Of a stretch of DNA of 60,181 nt, positions 37,490-46,638 are shown piece after piece. Each line of letters begins with the position of its first letter. The first letter of the stretch is position 1. Both the position numbers and the translations under genes were made by a program. The notes beneath the pieces were generated by a model. The model worked only from the letters and a program-made list of their open reading frames with translations. It was not told the origin of the DNA and made no database searches. Source of the DNA: Oscillospiraceae bacterium (lineage in GTDB: Bacteria; Bacillota; Clostridia; Oscillospirales; Ruminococcaceae); the NCBI GenBank assembly GCA_900768125.1, contig CAAGBS010000006.1, positions 1 through 60,181 on the forward strand. Direction: 5' to 3'.

Positions 37490-39916
37490 ATGGGTTATGA
37501 TTTTACCGCCATTGAAAACAAATGGCAGAAATACTGGGACGAACACAAGACGTTCCACGCAGAAAACGACTACACCAAGCCGAAGTTCTACGCGCTGGTA
37601 GAGTTCCCCTACCCCTCCGGTCAGGGACTCCACATCGGTCACCCGCGTCCCTACACCGCAATGGATATCGTATCCAGAAAGCGCAGACTGCAGGGCTACA
37701 ACGTGCTGTTCCCGATGGGCTGGGACGCTTTCGGTCTGCCGACTGAGAACTTCGCCATCAAGAACAAGATACACCCCGCTATCGTAACAAAGAACAACGT
37801 TGCCCGCTTCAAGGCGCAGCTGAAATCCCTCGGTCTGTCCTTCGACTGGGACAGGGAGATAAACACCACCGACCCCGACTACTTCAAGTGGACGCAGTGG
37901 ATATTCCTCAAGCTGTTCAAGGCAGGTCTCGCTTACAAGAAGGAAATGAACGTAAACTGGTGCACCTCCTGTAAGGTCGTTCTGGCTAACGAGGAAGTCG
38001 TAAACGGCGTGTGCGAGCGCTGCGGAGGCGAAGTAGTCCACAAGGTGAAGAGCCAGTGGATGCTGAAGATCACCGAGTACGCTCAGAAGCTCATCGACGA
38101 CCTCGACAGCGTTGACTACTTCGAAAAGATAAAGACCGCCCAGAAGAACTGGATAGGCCGCTCCACCGGTGCCGAAGTCGATTTCACAACCACAGCCGGC
38201 GATATGCTGACCGTCTACACCACCCGCCCGGACACACTTTTCGGCGCGACATATATGGTAATCTCCCCCGAGCACCCCATCATCGAGAAGTGGGCTGACA
38301 AACTCGGGAACATGGACGCTGTCCGCGAGTATCAGGCTGCCGCTGCGCGCAAGTCCGACTTCGACCGCACCGAGATGAACAAGGACAAGACCGGCGTTAA
38401 GCTGGAGGGCGTCCGCGCGATAAATCCCGTGAACGGCAAGGAGATACCGATATTCATTTCCGATTATGTTCTGATGACCTACGGCACCGGCGCCATCATG
38501 GCGGTACCCGCGCACGACACCCGCGACTGGGAGTTCGCAAAGGTATTCGGTCTGCCGATAATCGAGGTGGTAAAGGGCGGCGAGGACGTTCAGAAGGCTG
38601 CGTTCACCGACTGCGCTACCGGTATCATGGTAAATTCCGACTTCCTGGACGGTCTCTCAGTAGAGGACGCCAAGGTAAAGATAAAGGAATGGCTCACCGC
38701 CAACGGAAAGGGCCGCGAAAAGGTCAACTACAAGCTGCGCGACTGGGTATTCTCCCGCCAGAGATACTGGGGCGAGCCTATCCCTGTCGTGAACTGCGAG
38801 AAGTGCGGCTGGGTCGCTCTGCCTGAAAGCGAGCTTCCTCTCAGGCTGCCGGACGTAGACAGCTATATGCCTACAGACACCGGCGAAAGCCCGCTTTCCA
38901 CACTGGAAAGCTTCATCAACACCACCTGCCCGTGCTGCGGCGGCCCCGCAAAGCGCGAGACCGACACCATGCCCCAGTGGGCTGGCTCCAGCTGGTACTT
39001 CCTGCGCTACTGCGACCCGCACAACGACAAGGAGCTTGCCTCCAAGGAAGCGCTCAAATACTGGATGCCGGTAGACTGGTACAACGGCGGTATGGAGCAC
39101 ACCACTCTGCACCTGCTGTACAGCCGCTTCTGGCACAAGTTCCTGTACGACCAGGGCGTTGTTCCCTGCAAGGAGCCGTACATGAAGCGTACCTCCCACG
39201 GAATGATACTCGGCAAGGACCCCGAGCGTCCCGGCGAGTTCACCAAGATGTCCAAGTCCAAGGGCAATGTTGTAAATCCTGACGATGTTGTAAAGGAATA
39301 CGGCGCTGATACCCTCCGCCTGTACGAGATGTTCGTAGGCGACTTCGAAAAGGCTGCTCCGTGGCAGGAGAACGGCATCAAGGGCTGCAAGCGCTTCCTC
39401 GACAGGGTTTGGGCTATGCAGGATAAGGTAGTCCCCGGCGACGAGTACAGCGACAAGCTGCGCGCTTCCATGCACAAGACCATCAAGAAAGTCAGCGAGG
39501 ACATCGAAACACTGAAGTTCAACACCGCCATCGCTACGATGATGGGACTGCTCAACGAGATAGACGCGGCAGGCTCCCTGACCCGCGCCGACTACAGAAC
39601 TCTGCTGATACTCCTCAACCCGTTCGCCCCGCACATCACCGAGGAACTGTATCAGGTAATGGGCTACGAGGGCGTGCTCAACGAGCAGAAGTGGGTAGAG
39701 TATGACGAGAAACTCTGCGTCGAGGACAGCGTTGAGATCGTAGTTCAGGTAAACGGCAAGGTCAAGGCACGCTTCAACGCGCCCGTGGACTGCGCTAAGG
39801 AGGAGCTGGAGAAGCTCGCGTTCGACCTCCCCGAGATAAAGGCAATGACTGACGGCAAAACTGTGGTCAAGAAGATAGCAGTTCCGAACAAGCTGGTCAA
39901 TATCGTTGTGAAGTGA
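37490..39916 (+). CDS. leuS: Leucyl-tRNA synthetase
   Basis: This 808-residue class Ia synthetase has HIGH at residues 48-51 in PYPSGQGLHIGHPRP and KMSKS near 585-589 (FTKMSKSKGNVVNPDD). The editing domain shows TTRPDTLFGATYMVISPEHP. A Cys zinc site (CTSCKVVLANEEVV...CERCGG) and the C-terminal anticodon domain are complete. It charges tRNA-Leu and edits misactivated amino acids. Normal bacterial length. AAGGAAAC precedes ATG 37490. Confidence 0.97.
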   Translation: MGYDFTAIENKWQKYWDEHKTFHAENDYTKPKFYALVEFPYPSGQGLHIGHPRPYTAMDIVSRKRRLQGYNVLFPMGWDAFGLPTENFAIKNKIHPAIVTKNNVARFKAQLKSLGLSFDWDREINTTDPDYFKWTQWIFLKLFKAGLAYKKEMNVNWCTSCKVVLANEEVVNGVCERCGGEVVHKVKSQWMLKITEYAQKLIDDLDSVDYFEKIKTAQKNWIGRSTGAEVDFTTTAGDMLTVYTTRPDTLFGATYMVISPEHPIIEKWADKLGNMDAVREYQAAAARKSDFDRTEMNKDKTGVKLEGVRAINPVNGKEIPIFISDYVLMTYGTGAIMAVPAHDTRDWEFAKVFGLPIIEVVKGGEDVQKAAFTDCATGIMVNSDFLDGLSVEDAKVKIKEWLTANGKGREKVNYKLRDWVFSRQRYWGEPIPVVNCEKCGWVALPESELPLRLPDVDSYMPTDTGESPLSTLESFINTTCPCCGGPAKRETDTMPQWAGSSWYFLRYCDPHNDKELASKEALKYWMPVDWYNGGMEHTTLHLLYSRFWHKFLYDQGVVPCKEPYMKRTSHGMILGKDPERPGEFTKMSKSKGNVVNPDDVVKEYGADTLRLYEMFVGDFEKAAPWQENGIKGCKRFLDRVWAMQDKVVPGDEYSDKLRASMHKTIKKVSEDIETLKFNTAIATMMGLLNEIDAAGSLTRADYRTLLILLNPFAPHITEELYQVMGYEGVLNEQKWVEYDEKLCVEDSVEIVVQVNGKVKARFNAPVDCAKEELEKLAFDLPEIKAMTDGKTVVKKIAVPNKLVNIVVK

Positions 39917-39936
39917 GAATCGGCGTGAGGGCTAAA

Positions 39937-40809
39937 ATGATATTAAAAAGCATTATCGCGGCAGTCACGGCAGTTTCAATGCTGACCGCCTGCGCAGGCG
40001 CTCCCTCAAAGACGGAAAGCGTAATCGACCGGATAACCGCCGAGGTAAGTTCAGCAGTCACCGGCACCGCAGAGGAAAGCACCCCGGAGACTTCCGAAAA
40101 GCCCGGCACCGCCGAGACCCAGGCGCCCGGAACTTCAGACAGCGGAAGCACCGCAACGGAGGACACAGAAATGAGCGAGGAAGTAAAGTACATCGCGCTG
40201 ACATTTGATGACGGACCCAACGCCACGACCACCAACGATGTCATAGACAAGCTGGAGAAGTACGGCATAGTTGCTTCGTTCTTCCTCATCGGCAACAACA
40301 TCAACGATGAGAGCGCAAAAGCAGTAAAGCGCGCCTACGACCTCGGCTGCGAGATAGACAACCACAGCCGCACCCACAGCGACATGACGAAACTTTCCGC
40401 AGAGGAAATAAAGGCTGAGTTCGAATACACTGATGAAAAGGCGTTCGAAATAACCGGCGAGCACACGAAGTTCTTCCGCCCGCCGTACATCTCAGTCCAC
40501 CAGATAGTGTTCGACAATATCGACGTACCGTTCATCGCGGGAATCGGCGCGAACGACTGGGAGGACAGAGTCACCGCAGAAATGCGCGCGAGAATGATAC
40601 TCAAGCAGGCAAAGGACGGTGACATAATCCTGCTGCATGACGCAGAGGGCAACTCTCAGACCGTTGACGCGCTTGATACCATCATTCCCGAGTTACAGAA
40701 GCAGGGCTACAAGTTCGTGACTGTGACCGAGCTTTTCAAAGTCAAGGGCATCGACCCGGACATGGAAAAGGTCTACACGAACGTTCTCCAGAAGTACCAG
40801 TACAATTGA
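39937..40809 (+). CDS. Polysaccharide deacetylase, lipoprotein (NodB domain)
   Basis: This 290-residue protein has a lipoprotein signal peptide (ILKSIIAAVTAVSMLTACAG, lipobox LTAC), then a Ser/Thr/Glu linker of about 60 residues. A NodB carbohydrate esterase 4 domain follows: TFDDGPN (Asp-Asp), the His-x-x-x-His metal motif in DNHSRTHSDM, RPPY, and a final LLHD-type motif. It removes acetyl groups from cell-wall or other surface glycans. ATG 39937 is preferred over an upstream GTG at 39913, which overlaps the leuS stop. It is probably cotranscribed with leuS. Confidence 0.9.
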   Translation: MILKSIIAAVTAVSMLTACAGAPSKTESVIDRITAEVSSAVTGTAEESTPETSEKPGTAETQAPGTSDSGSTATEDTEMSEEVKYIALTFDDGPNATTTNDVIDKLEKYGIVASFFLIGNNINDESAKAVKRAYDLGCEIDNHSRTHSDMTKLSAEEIKAEFEYTDEKAFEITGEHTKFFRPPYISVHQIVFDNIDVPFIAGIGANDWEDRVTAEMRARMILKQAKDGDIILLHDAEGNSQTVDALDTIIPELQKQGYKFVTVTELFKVKGIDPDMEKVYTNVLQKYQYN

Positions 40810-40818
40810 TGAATTTTT

Positions 40819-40847
40819 CGGGGACTGCAAACCGCAGTCCCCGTTTT
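40819..40847 (+). terminator. Terminator after the deacetylase gene
   Basis: GGGGACTGC (40820-40828) pairs with GCAGTCCCC (40834-40842), followed by GTTTT. It shares the GGGACTGC core with the terminators at 3591 and 35243. Confidence 0.8.
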
Positions 40848-40852
40848 GTATA

Positions 40853-40885
40853 CAAAAACCGCCTCCCGGATATCCGAAAGGCGGT
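40853..40885 (-). terminator. Terminator for the leftward aminotransferase transcript
   Basis: ACCGCCT (40858-40864) pairs with AGGCGGT (40879-40885); on the minus strand it is followed by a run of five T. Confidence 0.7.
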
Positions 40886-40903
40886 AATTCTTATCTCAGG
40901 CTT

Positions 40904-41187
40904 TCGAAAAAGCACTAAACCATAAATCTTGCATATTGTTTTTCGCTTCCTTTTGTCACAAAAGGAAGTGGGGGTGTGGGGTGTCTCCCCCAGTGGGGGA
41001 GGTGGCGCGAAGCGCCGGAGGAGTTGACCGACAGAACAAAGCCCCCGCCACTCCGCACGTAGTGCGGCTTTACGTTTCAAAAGCGCTAAAGGGGGTGTGG
41101 GTCGGGGAGACAAACGGAGTTTGTCCAGGAAACAAGAGTTTTCCCCCCACAGTCTTTCGCAATTTATTGTTGTTTCGACTTTTTCGA
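40904..41187. repeat. Host palindrome-mosaic element, copy B
   Basis: This 284-bp noncoding element is bordered by TCGAAAAAG and CTTTTTCGA. Read on the minus strand it matches copy A at both ends. Inner hairpins include CTTCCTTTTGT/ACAAAAGGAAG, CTCCCCCA/TGGGGGAG, GGCGC-GAA-GCGCC, CCGCAC/GTGCGG and GACAAAC/GTTTGTC. It is the uninterrupted relative that identifies the prophage insertion point. Confidence 0.8.
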
Positions 41188-41208
41188 CAAGCTGTTCTTA
41201 TCTTTTTA

Positions 41209-42486
41209 TTACTTATTGAGAAGAACCTCAACGCTTGCGAGCTTTACGCAAACGCAGAATATCTCCATAGCCTGGCGAAGCTCGTCAACAGACGGGAATG
41301 TCGGAGCGATACGGATATTGCTGTCCTTGGGGTCCTTTCCGTAGGGGAATGTAGCGCCTGCGCCGGTCATCACAACGCCTGCTTCCTTTGCGAGGGAAAC
41401 GATACGCTTTGCGCAGCCGGGGAGCGCGTCAAAGGAAATGAAGTAACCGCCGTTGGGCTTGTTCCACTTGCCGATTCCAAGCGGCTCTATCTCCTTGTCG
41501 AGCATGTAGAGAACTACGTCGAACTTCGGGCGAATGATCGCTGCATGGTGCTTCATGTGCTCGCTTATGCTCTCGAAGTTCTTGAAGTACTTCGCGTGGC
41601 GGAGCTGGTTCAGCTTATCGAAGCCTATGGTCTGATATGTCATCTGGCTCTTGATGAAGTCGATATTCTCCTTGCTTGCCGCAACGACTGCAAGTCCGCC
41701 GCCCGGGAAGGATATCTTGGAGGTGGATGTGAACTCGAATACCATGTTCGGATTGCCTGCCTTTTTGCACTCCTCGATGATGTTCAGCAGATGGTCGTGG
41801 TTCTCGGAAAGGTGATGTACGCAGTATGCGTTGTCCCAGAAAATGCGGAAGTCCTTAGCCTTGGGCTTCAGGTTCGCGAAACGCTTTACTACTTCGTCGG
41901 AATATGTGATACCGGTCGGGTTGGAGTACATCGGAACGCACCAGATACCCTTGATCTCCTCGTCCTCGGCTACCAGCTTCTCAACAGCGTCCATATCGGG
42001 GCCGTCCTCAAGGTAGTCAACGTTTATCATCTCGATACCGAGCGCCTGGCAGATAGCGAAGTGTCTGTCATAGCCGGGAGCCGGACAGAGGAACTTCACA
42101 TGCTCATATCTGCACCAGGGCTTCTCGCTGCCGAGTACGCCAAGCTGCATCGCGCGGATAATGGTGTCGTACATCATCTGCAGGCTGGAGTTGCCGCCCA
42201 CGATGACTTCGTCAGCGGAAACGCCGAGCATTTCCTGGAAAAGCGCCTTAGCCTCGGGAATGCCGTCCAGCACGCCGTAGTTGCGGCAGTCGATGCCGTT
42301 GCTGGACTTGTAGTCTCCGTCAAGGCAGTGCAGGAGCATGTCGAGCGAAAGGTTGAGCTGCTCGGGGGCAGGCTTACCTCTCGACATGTCGAGCTTCAGA
42401 CCCTTTGCCTTGAAGTCTGCATACTGCTTCTCGAGGGCTGTCTTTTCAGCCTGAAGCTGTTCTTTGCTCATCTGTGAATAAAGCAT
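41209..42486 (-). CDS. Class I aspartate aminotransferase-like enzyme (PF12897 type)
   Basis: This 425-residue PLP enzyme matches the Asp_aminotransf family: LDMSRGKPAPEQLNLS, GIPEAKALFQEMLGV, VGGNSSLQMMYDTI, IWCVPMYSNPTGITYS, FWDNAYCVHHL, and the PLP lysine in FTSTSKISFPGGG. It exchanges the amino group between aspartate (or a similar amino acid) and 2-oxoglutarate. It is transcribed alone on the minus strand. The ATG at 42486 is preceded by AGAGAGGAAAT. Confidence 0.9.
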   Translation of the reverse strand: MLYSQMSKEQLQAEKTALEKQYADFKAKGLKLDMSRGKPAPEQLNLSLDMLLHCLDGDYKSSNGIDCRNYGVLDGIPEAKALFQEMLGVSADEVIVGGNSSLQMMYDTIIRAMQLGVLGSEKPWCRYEHVKFLCPAPGYDRHFAICQALGIEMINVDYLEDGPDMDAVEKLVAEDEEIKGIWCVPMYSNPTGITYSDEVVKRFANLKPKAKDFRIFWDNAYCVHHLSENHDHLLNIIEECKKAGNPNMVFEFTSTSKISFPGGGLAVVAASKENIDFIKSQMTYQTIGFDKLNQLRHAKYFKNFESISEHMKHHAAIIRPKFDVVLYMLDKEIEPLGIGKWNKPNGGYFISFDALPGCAKRIVSLAKEAGVVMTGAGATFPYGKDPKDSNIRIAPTFPSVDELRQAMEIFCVCVKLASVEVLLNK

Positions 42487-42551
42487 GGTTATTTCCTCTC
42501 TTTACGCTGTCATTTTATCGCGCGCATTATATCCCGCGCCCATGTAAGTCA

Positions 42552-42580
42552 ATTATACCATAGTTATCCGGATTTTGCAA
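42552..42580 (-). promoter_or_regulatory. Promoter of the aminotransferase gene
   Basis: On the minus strand TTGCAA, 17-bp spacer, TATAAT. A second possible -10 (TATAAT near 42530) preceded by TTGACT lies nearer the gene with a shorter, 15-bp spacer. Confidence 0.55.
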
Positions 42581-42634
42581 GCCCTTTTTCGCAATCCTGC
42601 AAAAATAAAATGCAGCCGCTAACGAAAAAACATG

Positions 42635-42663
42635 TTGTCAACTCTCGTGAATTATGCTATAAT
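42635..42663 (+). promoter_or_regulatory. Promoter of the DUF1015 gene
   Basis: TTGTCA (42635-42640), 17-bp spacer, TATAAT (42658-42663) with TGC before it (extended -10). Confidence 0.8.
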
Positions 42664-42726
42664 ATAGTTGAATATACACCGGGACAAACCGGCAGAAATA
42701 CACAGCACAGAAAGGAAAACACAGCA

Positions 42727-43980
42727 ATGACAGCATTCACATCAGCTGATATCCTCCTCCCGAAGCTTGAAGCAGAGGGCATGACCAAATGGTCGGTAGT
42801 AGCCTGCGACCAGTACACCAGCGAGCCGGACTACTGGGCGAAGACCGCCGAGATAGCCGGAGACGCGCCCTCCACGCTGAACCTCATTTTCCCGGAGGTC
42901 TACCTCGAGCAGCCTGACGCTGACGCGCGTATCGCAAACATCAACCGCACCATGCAGGAATATCTCGACAAGGGGCTTTTCAACGAGTATAAGTCCGCGC
43001 TGATACTCATGCGCCGCACCCAGGCTGACGGAAAGGTGCGCACCGGACTTGTCGGCGCGATAGACCTGGAGCAGTACGACTACAACAAGGGCAGCAAGTC
43101 CCAGGTGCGCGCCACCGAGGCGACCGTTGCCTCCCGTATACCGCCGCGCGTAAAGATACGCCGCGACGCCGCACTGGAGCTTCCGCACATAATGATACTC
43201 ATCGACGATGTGAAGCGCACCGTCATCGAGCCGCTGGAAGCGAAGCGCGACCAGCTAACCAAGCTCTACGACTTCGACCTCATGCAGAACGGCGGCCATC
43301 TTGAGGGCTGGCTTGTGGACGGCGACCATGCAAAGGCAGTCTTTGCCGCGCTGGATAAGCTTGCAGACAAGGCTGACTTCAACGCCCGCTACGGGCTTAC
43401 CGGCGAGGAAGTCCTGCTCTATGCGATGGGCGACGGCAACCACTCCCTCGCCACCGCAAAGGAATGCTATGAGCAGAAGAAGCGCGCCAACGCTCCCGAA
43501 GTCGCGCTTGCACGCTACGCCCTCGCCGAGGTCGTAAATCTCCACAGCGAAGCGCTGGAGTTCGAAGCTATCCACCGCGTCATCACCGAGACCGATACCG
43601 CAAAACTCATGGCTGACATGACCGCCGCGCTGAAGCTTACCGAGGGTGCGTCCGGTCAGAGTTTCACAGTGCTGCTGAACGGCGAAAGGAAGCAGTACTC
43701 CATAGGCGCTCCCACCGCCAACCTGACCGTAGGAAGCCTTCAGAGCTTCCTCGACAAGTGGCTGTCCGAGAACGCCGGAAAGATAGACTACATTCACGGC
43801 GAGGACGTTGTCGCTTCACTGTCCTCCGCAAAGAACAGCATAGGCTTCCTGCTGCCCTCCATGACCAAGGAAGAACTTTTCCCCACCGTCATCAAGGACG
43901 GCGCGCTGCCCAGAAAGACTTTCTCGATGGGCCATGCGCACGACAAGCGTTTCTACTGCGAAGCGCGGAAAATAAAGTGA
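42727..43980 (+). CDS. DUF1015 family protein
   Basis: This 417-residue protein shows the DUF1015 signature stretches: LLPKLEAEGMTKWSVVACDQYTSEPDYW, NPEVYLEQPD-like NLIFPEVYLEQP, ALELPHIMILIDD, and the highly conserved YAMGDGNHSLATAKECYE. Members belong to the ParB/sulfiredoxin-related kinase fold, and some relatives phosphorylate free serine; the substrate here is not established. ATG 42727 lies behind AAAGGAAAAC; an in-frame extension to 42610 would cross the promoter. A serine hydrolase gene follows 10 bases later. Confidence 0.85.
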   Translation: MTAFTSADILLPKLEAEGMTKWSVVACDQYTSEPDYWAKTAEIAGDAPSTLNLIFPEVYLEQPDADARIANINRTMQEYLDKGLFNEYKSALILMRRTQADGKVRTGLVGAIDLEQYDYNKGSKSQVRATEATVASRIPPRVKIRRDAALELPHIMILIDDVKRTVIEPLEAKRDQLTKLYDFDLMQNGGHLEGWLVDGDHAKAVFAALDKLADKADFNARYGLTGEEVLLYAMGDGNHSLATAKECYEQKKRANAPEVALARYALAEVVNLHSEALEFEAIHRVITETDTAKLMADMTAALKLTEGASGQSFTVLLNGERKQYSIGAPTANLTVGSLQSFLDKWLSENAGKIDYIHGEDVVASLSSAKNSIGFLLPSMTKEELFPTVIKDGALPRKTFSMGHAHDKRFYCEARKIK

Positions 43981-43990
43981 GGGTCAGGCA

Positions 43991-45163
43991 ATGAATCTTG
44001 TTAAACTCGAACAGATATCCGATATGCTGCGCGAGCAGGTGGAAAGCGGCATCGCAGTCGGCTGCTCCGCCTATGTGCTGAAAAACGGCCGCCCCATCTA
44101 CCGCATGAACGCCGGAATGGCTGACGAAGCCCGCGGCATCAAGTGGACGAACGACACCATCGTGCGGCTGTACTCCATGACAAAGCCGGTCACTGCCGCC
44201 GCAGCGATGATACTCCTCGACCGCGGTAAGCTCGATATCAACGACAAGGTGAGCTGGTACATTCCAGGCTTCAGGAATCAGACCGTGCTCACTGAGAACG
44301 GTCCCGAGCCGCTCGGCCGCGAGGTATGCGTAAAAGACCTGCTGGACATGACCTCCGGTCTAGCTTACCCCGACCGCAGCTTCCCCGCCGGAGACGTCAT
44401 GCAGGACCTCTACGACAAGATATGCGAGGAAGTCGCGGCGGGAAAGCCCGTTGATACGCTTGAATACGCCAACCGTATAGGACAGGTGCCGCTTGCGTTC
44501 CAGCCCGGCGACAGATGGATGTACGGCTCCTCTGCGGACATACTCGGCGCGGTAATCGAAGTTGTTTCCGGAAAGAAGTTCGGCGACTTCCTGCGTGACG
44601 AACTGTTCGAGCCGCTGGGTATGTCCGATACCGATTTCTGGGTTCCCGAAGAAAAGCTGAACCGCTTCGCCGAGAACTACGAGGAAAAGGACGGCAAGCT
44701 TGTCCCCTGCCTGTGGCAGCACCTGGGACTTACTTACCTGTGCCGCAGGCCTCCGGAGTTCCAGTCCGGCGGCGCGGGGCTTTGCTCCACGATGGACGAC
44801 TACGCCGCATTCGCGGAAATGCTTCTCAGCGAAGGCGTCTACAACGGCAGGCGCATACTCAGCCGCAACGCCGTCAGATATCTGACTTCCAACCAGCTCA
44901 CACCGCACCAGCTGCGCACCCTGGACTGGGATCAGTGCACAGGCTGCGGCTACGGTAATCTCATGCGCGTTGCAATGGAAGATAAATTCCCCGGCATATC
45001 CAGCCACCCCGGCGAATACGGCTGGGACGGCTGGCTGGGCTGCTTCTGGGCGAACGACCCGAGGGACGGCTATACTTTTCTGTATTTCGTCCAGCGCTGC
45101 GGCGGACTGGGCGTACGTCCGCTCAGAATGATAAAGCAGATAGTCTACGGTGCGGAGGACTGA
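43991..45163 (+). CDS. Serine hydrolase of the class C beta-lactamase/PBP4* family
   Basis: This 390-residue protein has the catalytic SxxK tetrad in YSMTKPVTAAAAM, a YGS motif in MYGSSADILGAV, and the HPGEYGWDG segment that stands for the third motif. No signal peptide is seen, so it acts in the cytosol or is exported otherwise. Typical relatives are esterases or D-aminopeptidases rather than true beta-lactamases. It shares an operon with the DUF1015 gene. Confidence 0.85.
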   Translation: MNLVKLEQISDMLREQVESGIAVGCSAYVLKNGRPIYRMNAGMADEARGIKWTNDTIVRLYSMTKPVTAAAAMILLDRGKLDINDKVSWYIPGFRNQTVLTENGPEPLGREVCVKDLLDMTSGLAYPDRSFPAGDVMQDLYDKICEEVAAGKPVDTLEYANRIGQVPLAFQPGDRWMYGSSADILGAVIEVVSGKKFGDFLRDELFEPLGMSDTDFWVPEEKLNRFAENYEEKDGKLVPCLWQHLGLTYLCRRPPEFQSGGAGLCSTMDDYAAFAEMLLSEGVYNGRRILSRNAVRYLTSNQLTPHQLRTLDWDQCTGCGYGNLMRVAMEDKFPGISSHPGEYGWDGWLGCFWANDPRDGYTFLYFVQRCGGLGVRPLRMIKQIVYGAED

Positions 45164-45239
45164 CGATCGCATTTGCCCGTCCATATCCTTTTACACAAAA
45201 AAACTGTAAAATTGCTTCCACGTCTAGCAGAATACACTA

Positions 45240-45268
45240 TTGACTTTTATTAAAGATTATTATATAAT
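45240..45268 (+). promoter_or_regulatory. Promoter of the response regulator gene
   Basis: TTGACT (45240-45245), 17-bp spacer, TATAAT (45263-45268). Confidence 0.75.
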
Positions 45269-45341
45269 AATATATAGTGCAACGCAAGTTTTATAATGGG
45301 CGATTTAACCAGCGTCAGGGAAACACGGAGGGAATACAGAC

Positions 45342-45800
45342 ATGGAGGAACGCAATACTCTGCTTATCGTAGATGATTTTGAGTTTAACCGGCTTATGCT
45401 CAGCGACACTTTCAGCGACCGGAAAGTTATCGAAGCTGAAAACGGAAAGCGTGCGATCGATGAGTTCGAAAAACACAGGGACGAACTGTGCGCAGTGCTC
45501 CTGGATATCATGATGCCGGTGATGGACGGCTTCGGCGTGCTGGAATACCTTGTGCAGAACAAGTATATTGACGATGTTCCGGTGTTCATCATCAGTGCGG
45601 ACACTTCCGACAAATCGCTGTCCAGGGCATACGACCTCGGCGCTGCGGACGTCATCGCAAAGCCTTTCAATATCCGCTTCGTGCGCAGGCGCATAAACAA
45701 CATCATCGAGCTTTACGACCAGCGGAGATATCTCAGCATGCTGATAAAGGAAAAAGGCATTGATGTCCCCTTCATGAAAACCGGCGCAGGCAAAAAATAA
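45342..45800 (+). CDS. Stand-alone response regulator receiver (CheY-like)
   Basis: This 152-residue protein is a single REC domain: acidic pocket DDFEF, phosphorylatable Asp in VLLDIMMPVMDG, Ser/Thr in IISADTSDK, and Lys in VIAKPFN. A short basic helical tail (INNIIELYDQRRYLSMLIKEKG) has no DNA-binding or enzymatic output domain. It has no kinase neighbour here. The tail resembles linkers that in relatives lead to HD-GYP or other outputs, so it may be a trimmed signalling protein acting by protein contacts. Confidence 0.88.
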   Translation: MEERNTLLIVDDFEFNRLMLSDTFSDRKVIEAENGKRAIDEFEKHRDELCAVLLDIMMPVMDGFGVLEYLVQNKYIDDVPVFIISADTSDKSLSRAYDLGAADVIAKPFNIRFVRRRINNIIELYDQRRYLSMLIKEKGIDVPFMKTGAGKK

Positions 45801-45811
45801 GTTAAAATATG

Positions 45812-45837
45812 GGCGGATCGTTGCGGTCCGCCTTTTT
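45812..45837 (+). terminator. Terminator after the response regulator
   Basis: GGCGGA (45812-45817) pairs with TCCGCC (45827-45832), followed by TTTTT. Confidence 0.8.
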
Positions 45838-45956
45838 ATAAGACAGATGTTTCAGAAAAATAAAGCCTAAAACTATATTTGTGCTATTTGCTTTTCCTCC
45901 GGCGTTATCCGGGGGAAATTTTTGTTGCGCACACAATAGATTTTTCCCGGAGAATA

Positions 45957-45965
45957 TGCTATAAT
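45957..45965 (+). promoter_or_regulatory. Extended -10 promoter of the ECF S-component / coaX operon
   Basis: TGCTATAAT is a perfect extended -10; the -35 is weak. A small hairpin CCCC/GGGG near 45986-46001 lies in the leader before the AAGGAGG site. No riboswitch is recognised. Confidence 0.6.
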
Positions 45966-46025
45966 ACTATCGTATTGTATTGTATCCCCGACGACCGGGG
46001 AATGATAACAAGGAGGAAACTTAAT

Positions 46026-46622
46026 ATGAACAGCGAAAAGATCCACAAGATGGTCGGAACCGGCGTTCTGACCGCAGTAGTCATCGTCGTATATCTTCTG
46101 ACGATGGGAATTTCAGTAGGACCGTTCAACATCACGTTCGCTCTTATCCCGATAGTAGTCGGCGCGGCACTATACGGCTGGGCAACGGGCGGCTGGCTCG
46201 GTCTTGTGTTCGGCGCGATGGTGCTTTTCACCGGCGGCGCTAACGCATTCTTGGTTATAAACGTACCCGGCACTATCATCACAGTGCTGGTAAAGGGCGC
46301 GGCTGCCGGTCTCGTCCCGGGACTTATCTACAGCGCGCTCGAAAAGAAGAACCGCTGGGCTGCAACTATCTGCGCGGCTGCTGCGGCACCGATAGTAAAC
46401 ACCGGAATATTCCTGCTTGGCTGCCTCGCGTTTTTCATGGGGACTATCAACGAATGGGCTGCGGGCGCAGGCATCGAGAACGCAGGCGTTTACATGGTAA
46501 CAGTGTTCGTCGGCGTGAACTTCCTCGTTGAGCTTGGCGCGAACCTGCTGTTAAGCTCCGTGATAGTAAGAATAGTTGATATAGTAAAGAACAAGCTGAC
46601 GGCAAACAAGGCACGGATATAA
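46026..46622 (+). CDS. panT: ECF transporter S component, probable pantothenate transporter
   Basis: This 198-residue protein has six predicted membrane helices and the S-component look (TGVLTAVVIVVYLLTMGISVGPFNITFALIPIVVGAALYGWATGGWLGLVFGAMVLFTGGANAFLVINVPGTIITVLVKGAAAGLVPGLIYS). It overlaps functionally with the next gene, coaX, 16 bases downstream. Genes for vitamin S components often sit beside the enzyme that uses the vitamin, so pantothenate is the best guess for the substrate. It needs shared EcfA/EcfT subunits encoded elsewhere. AAGGAGG precedes ATG 46026. Confidence 0.78.
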   Translation: MNSEKIHKMVGTGVLTAVVIVVYLLTMGISVGPFNITFALIPIVVGAALYGWATGGWLGLVFGAMVLFTGGANAFLVINVPGTIITVLVKGAAAGLVPGLIYSALEKKNRWAATICAAAAAPIVNTGIFLLGCLAFFMGTINEWAAGAGIENAGVYMVTVFVGVNFLVELGANLLLSSVIVRIVDIVKNKLTANKARI

Positions 46623-46638
46623 TTCCAAAGGAGCAGCA

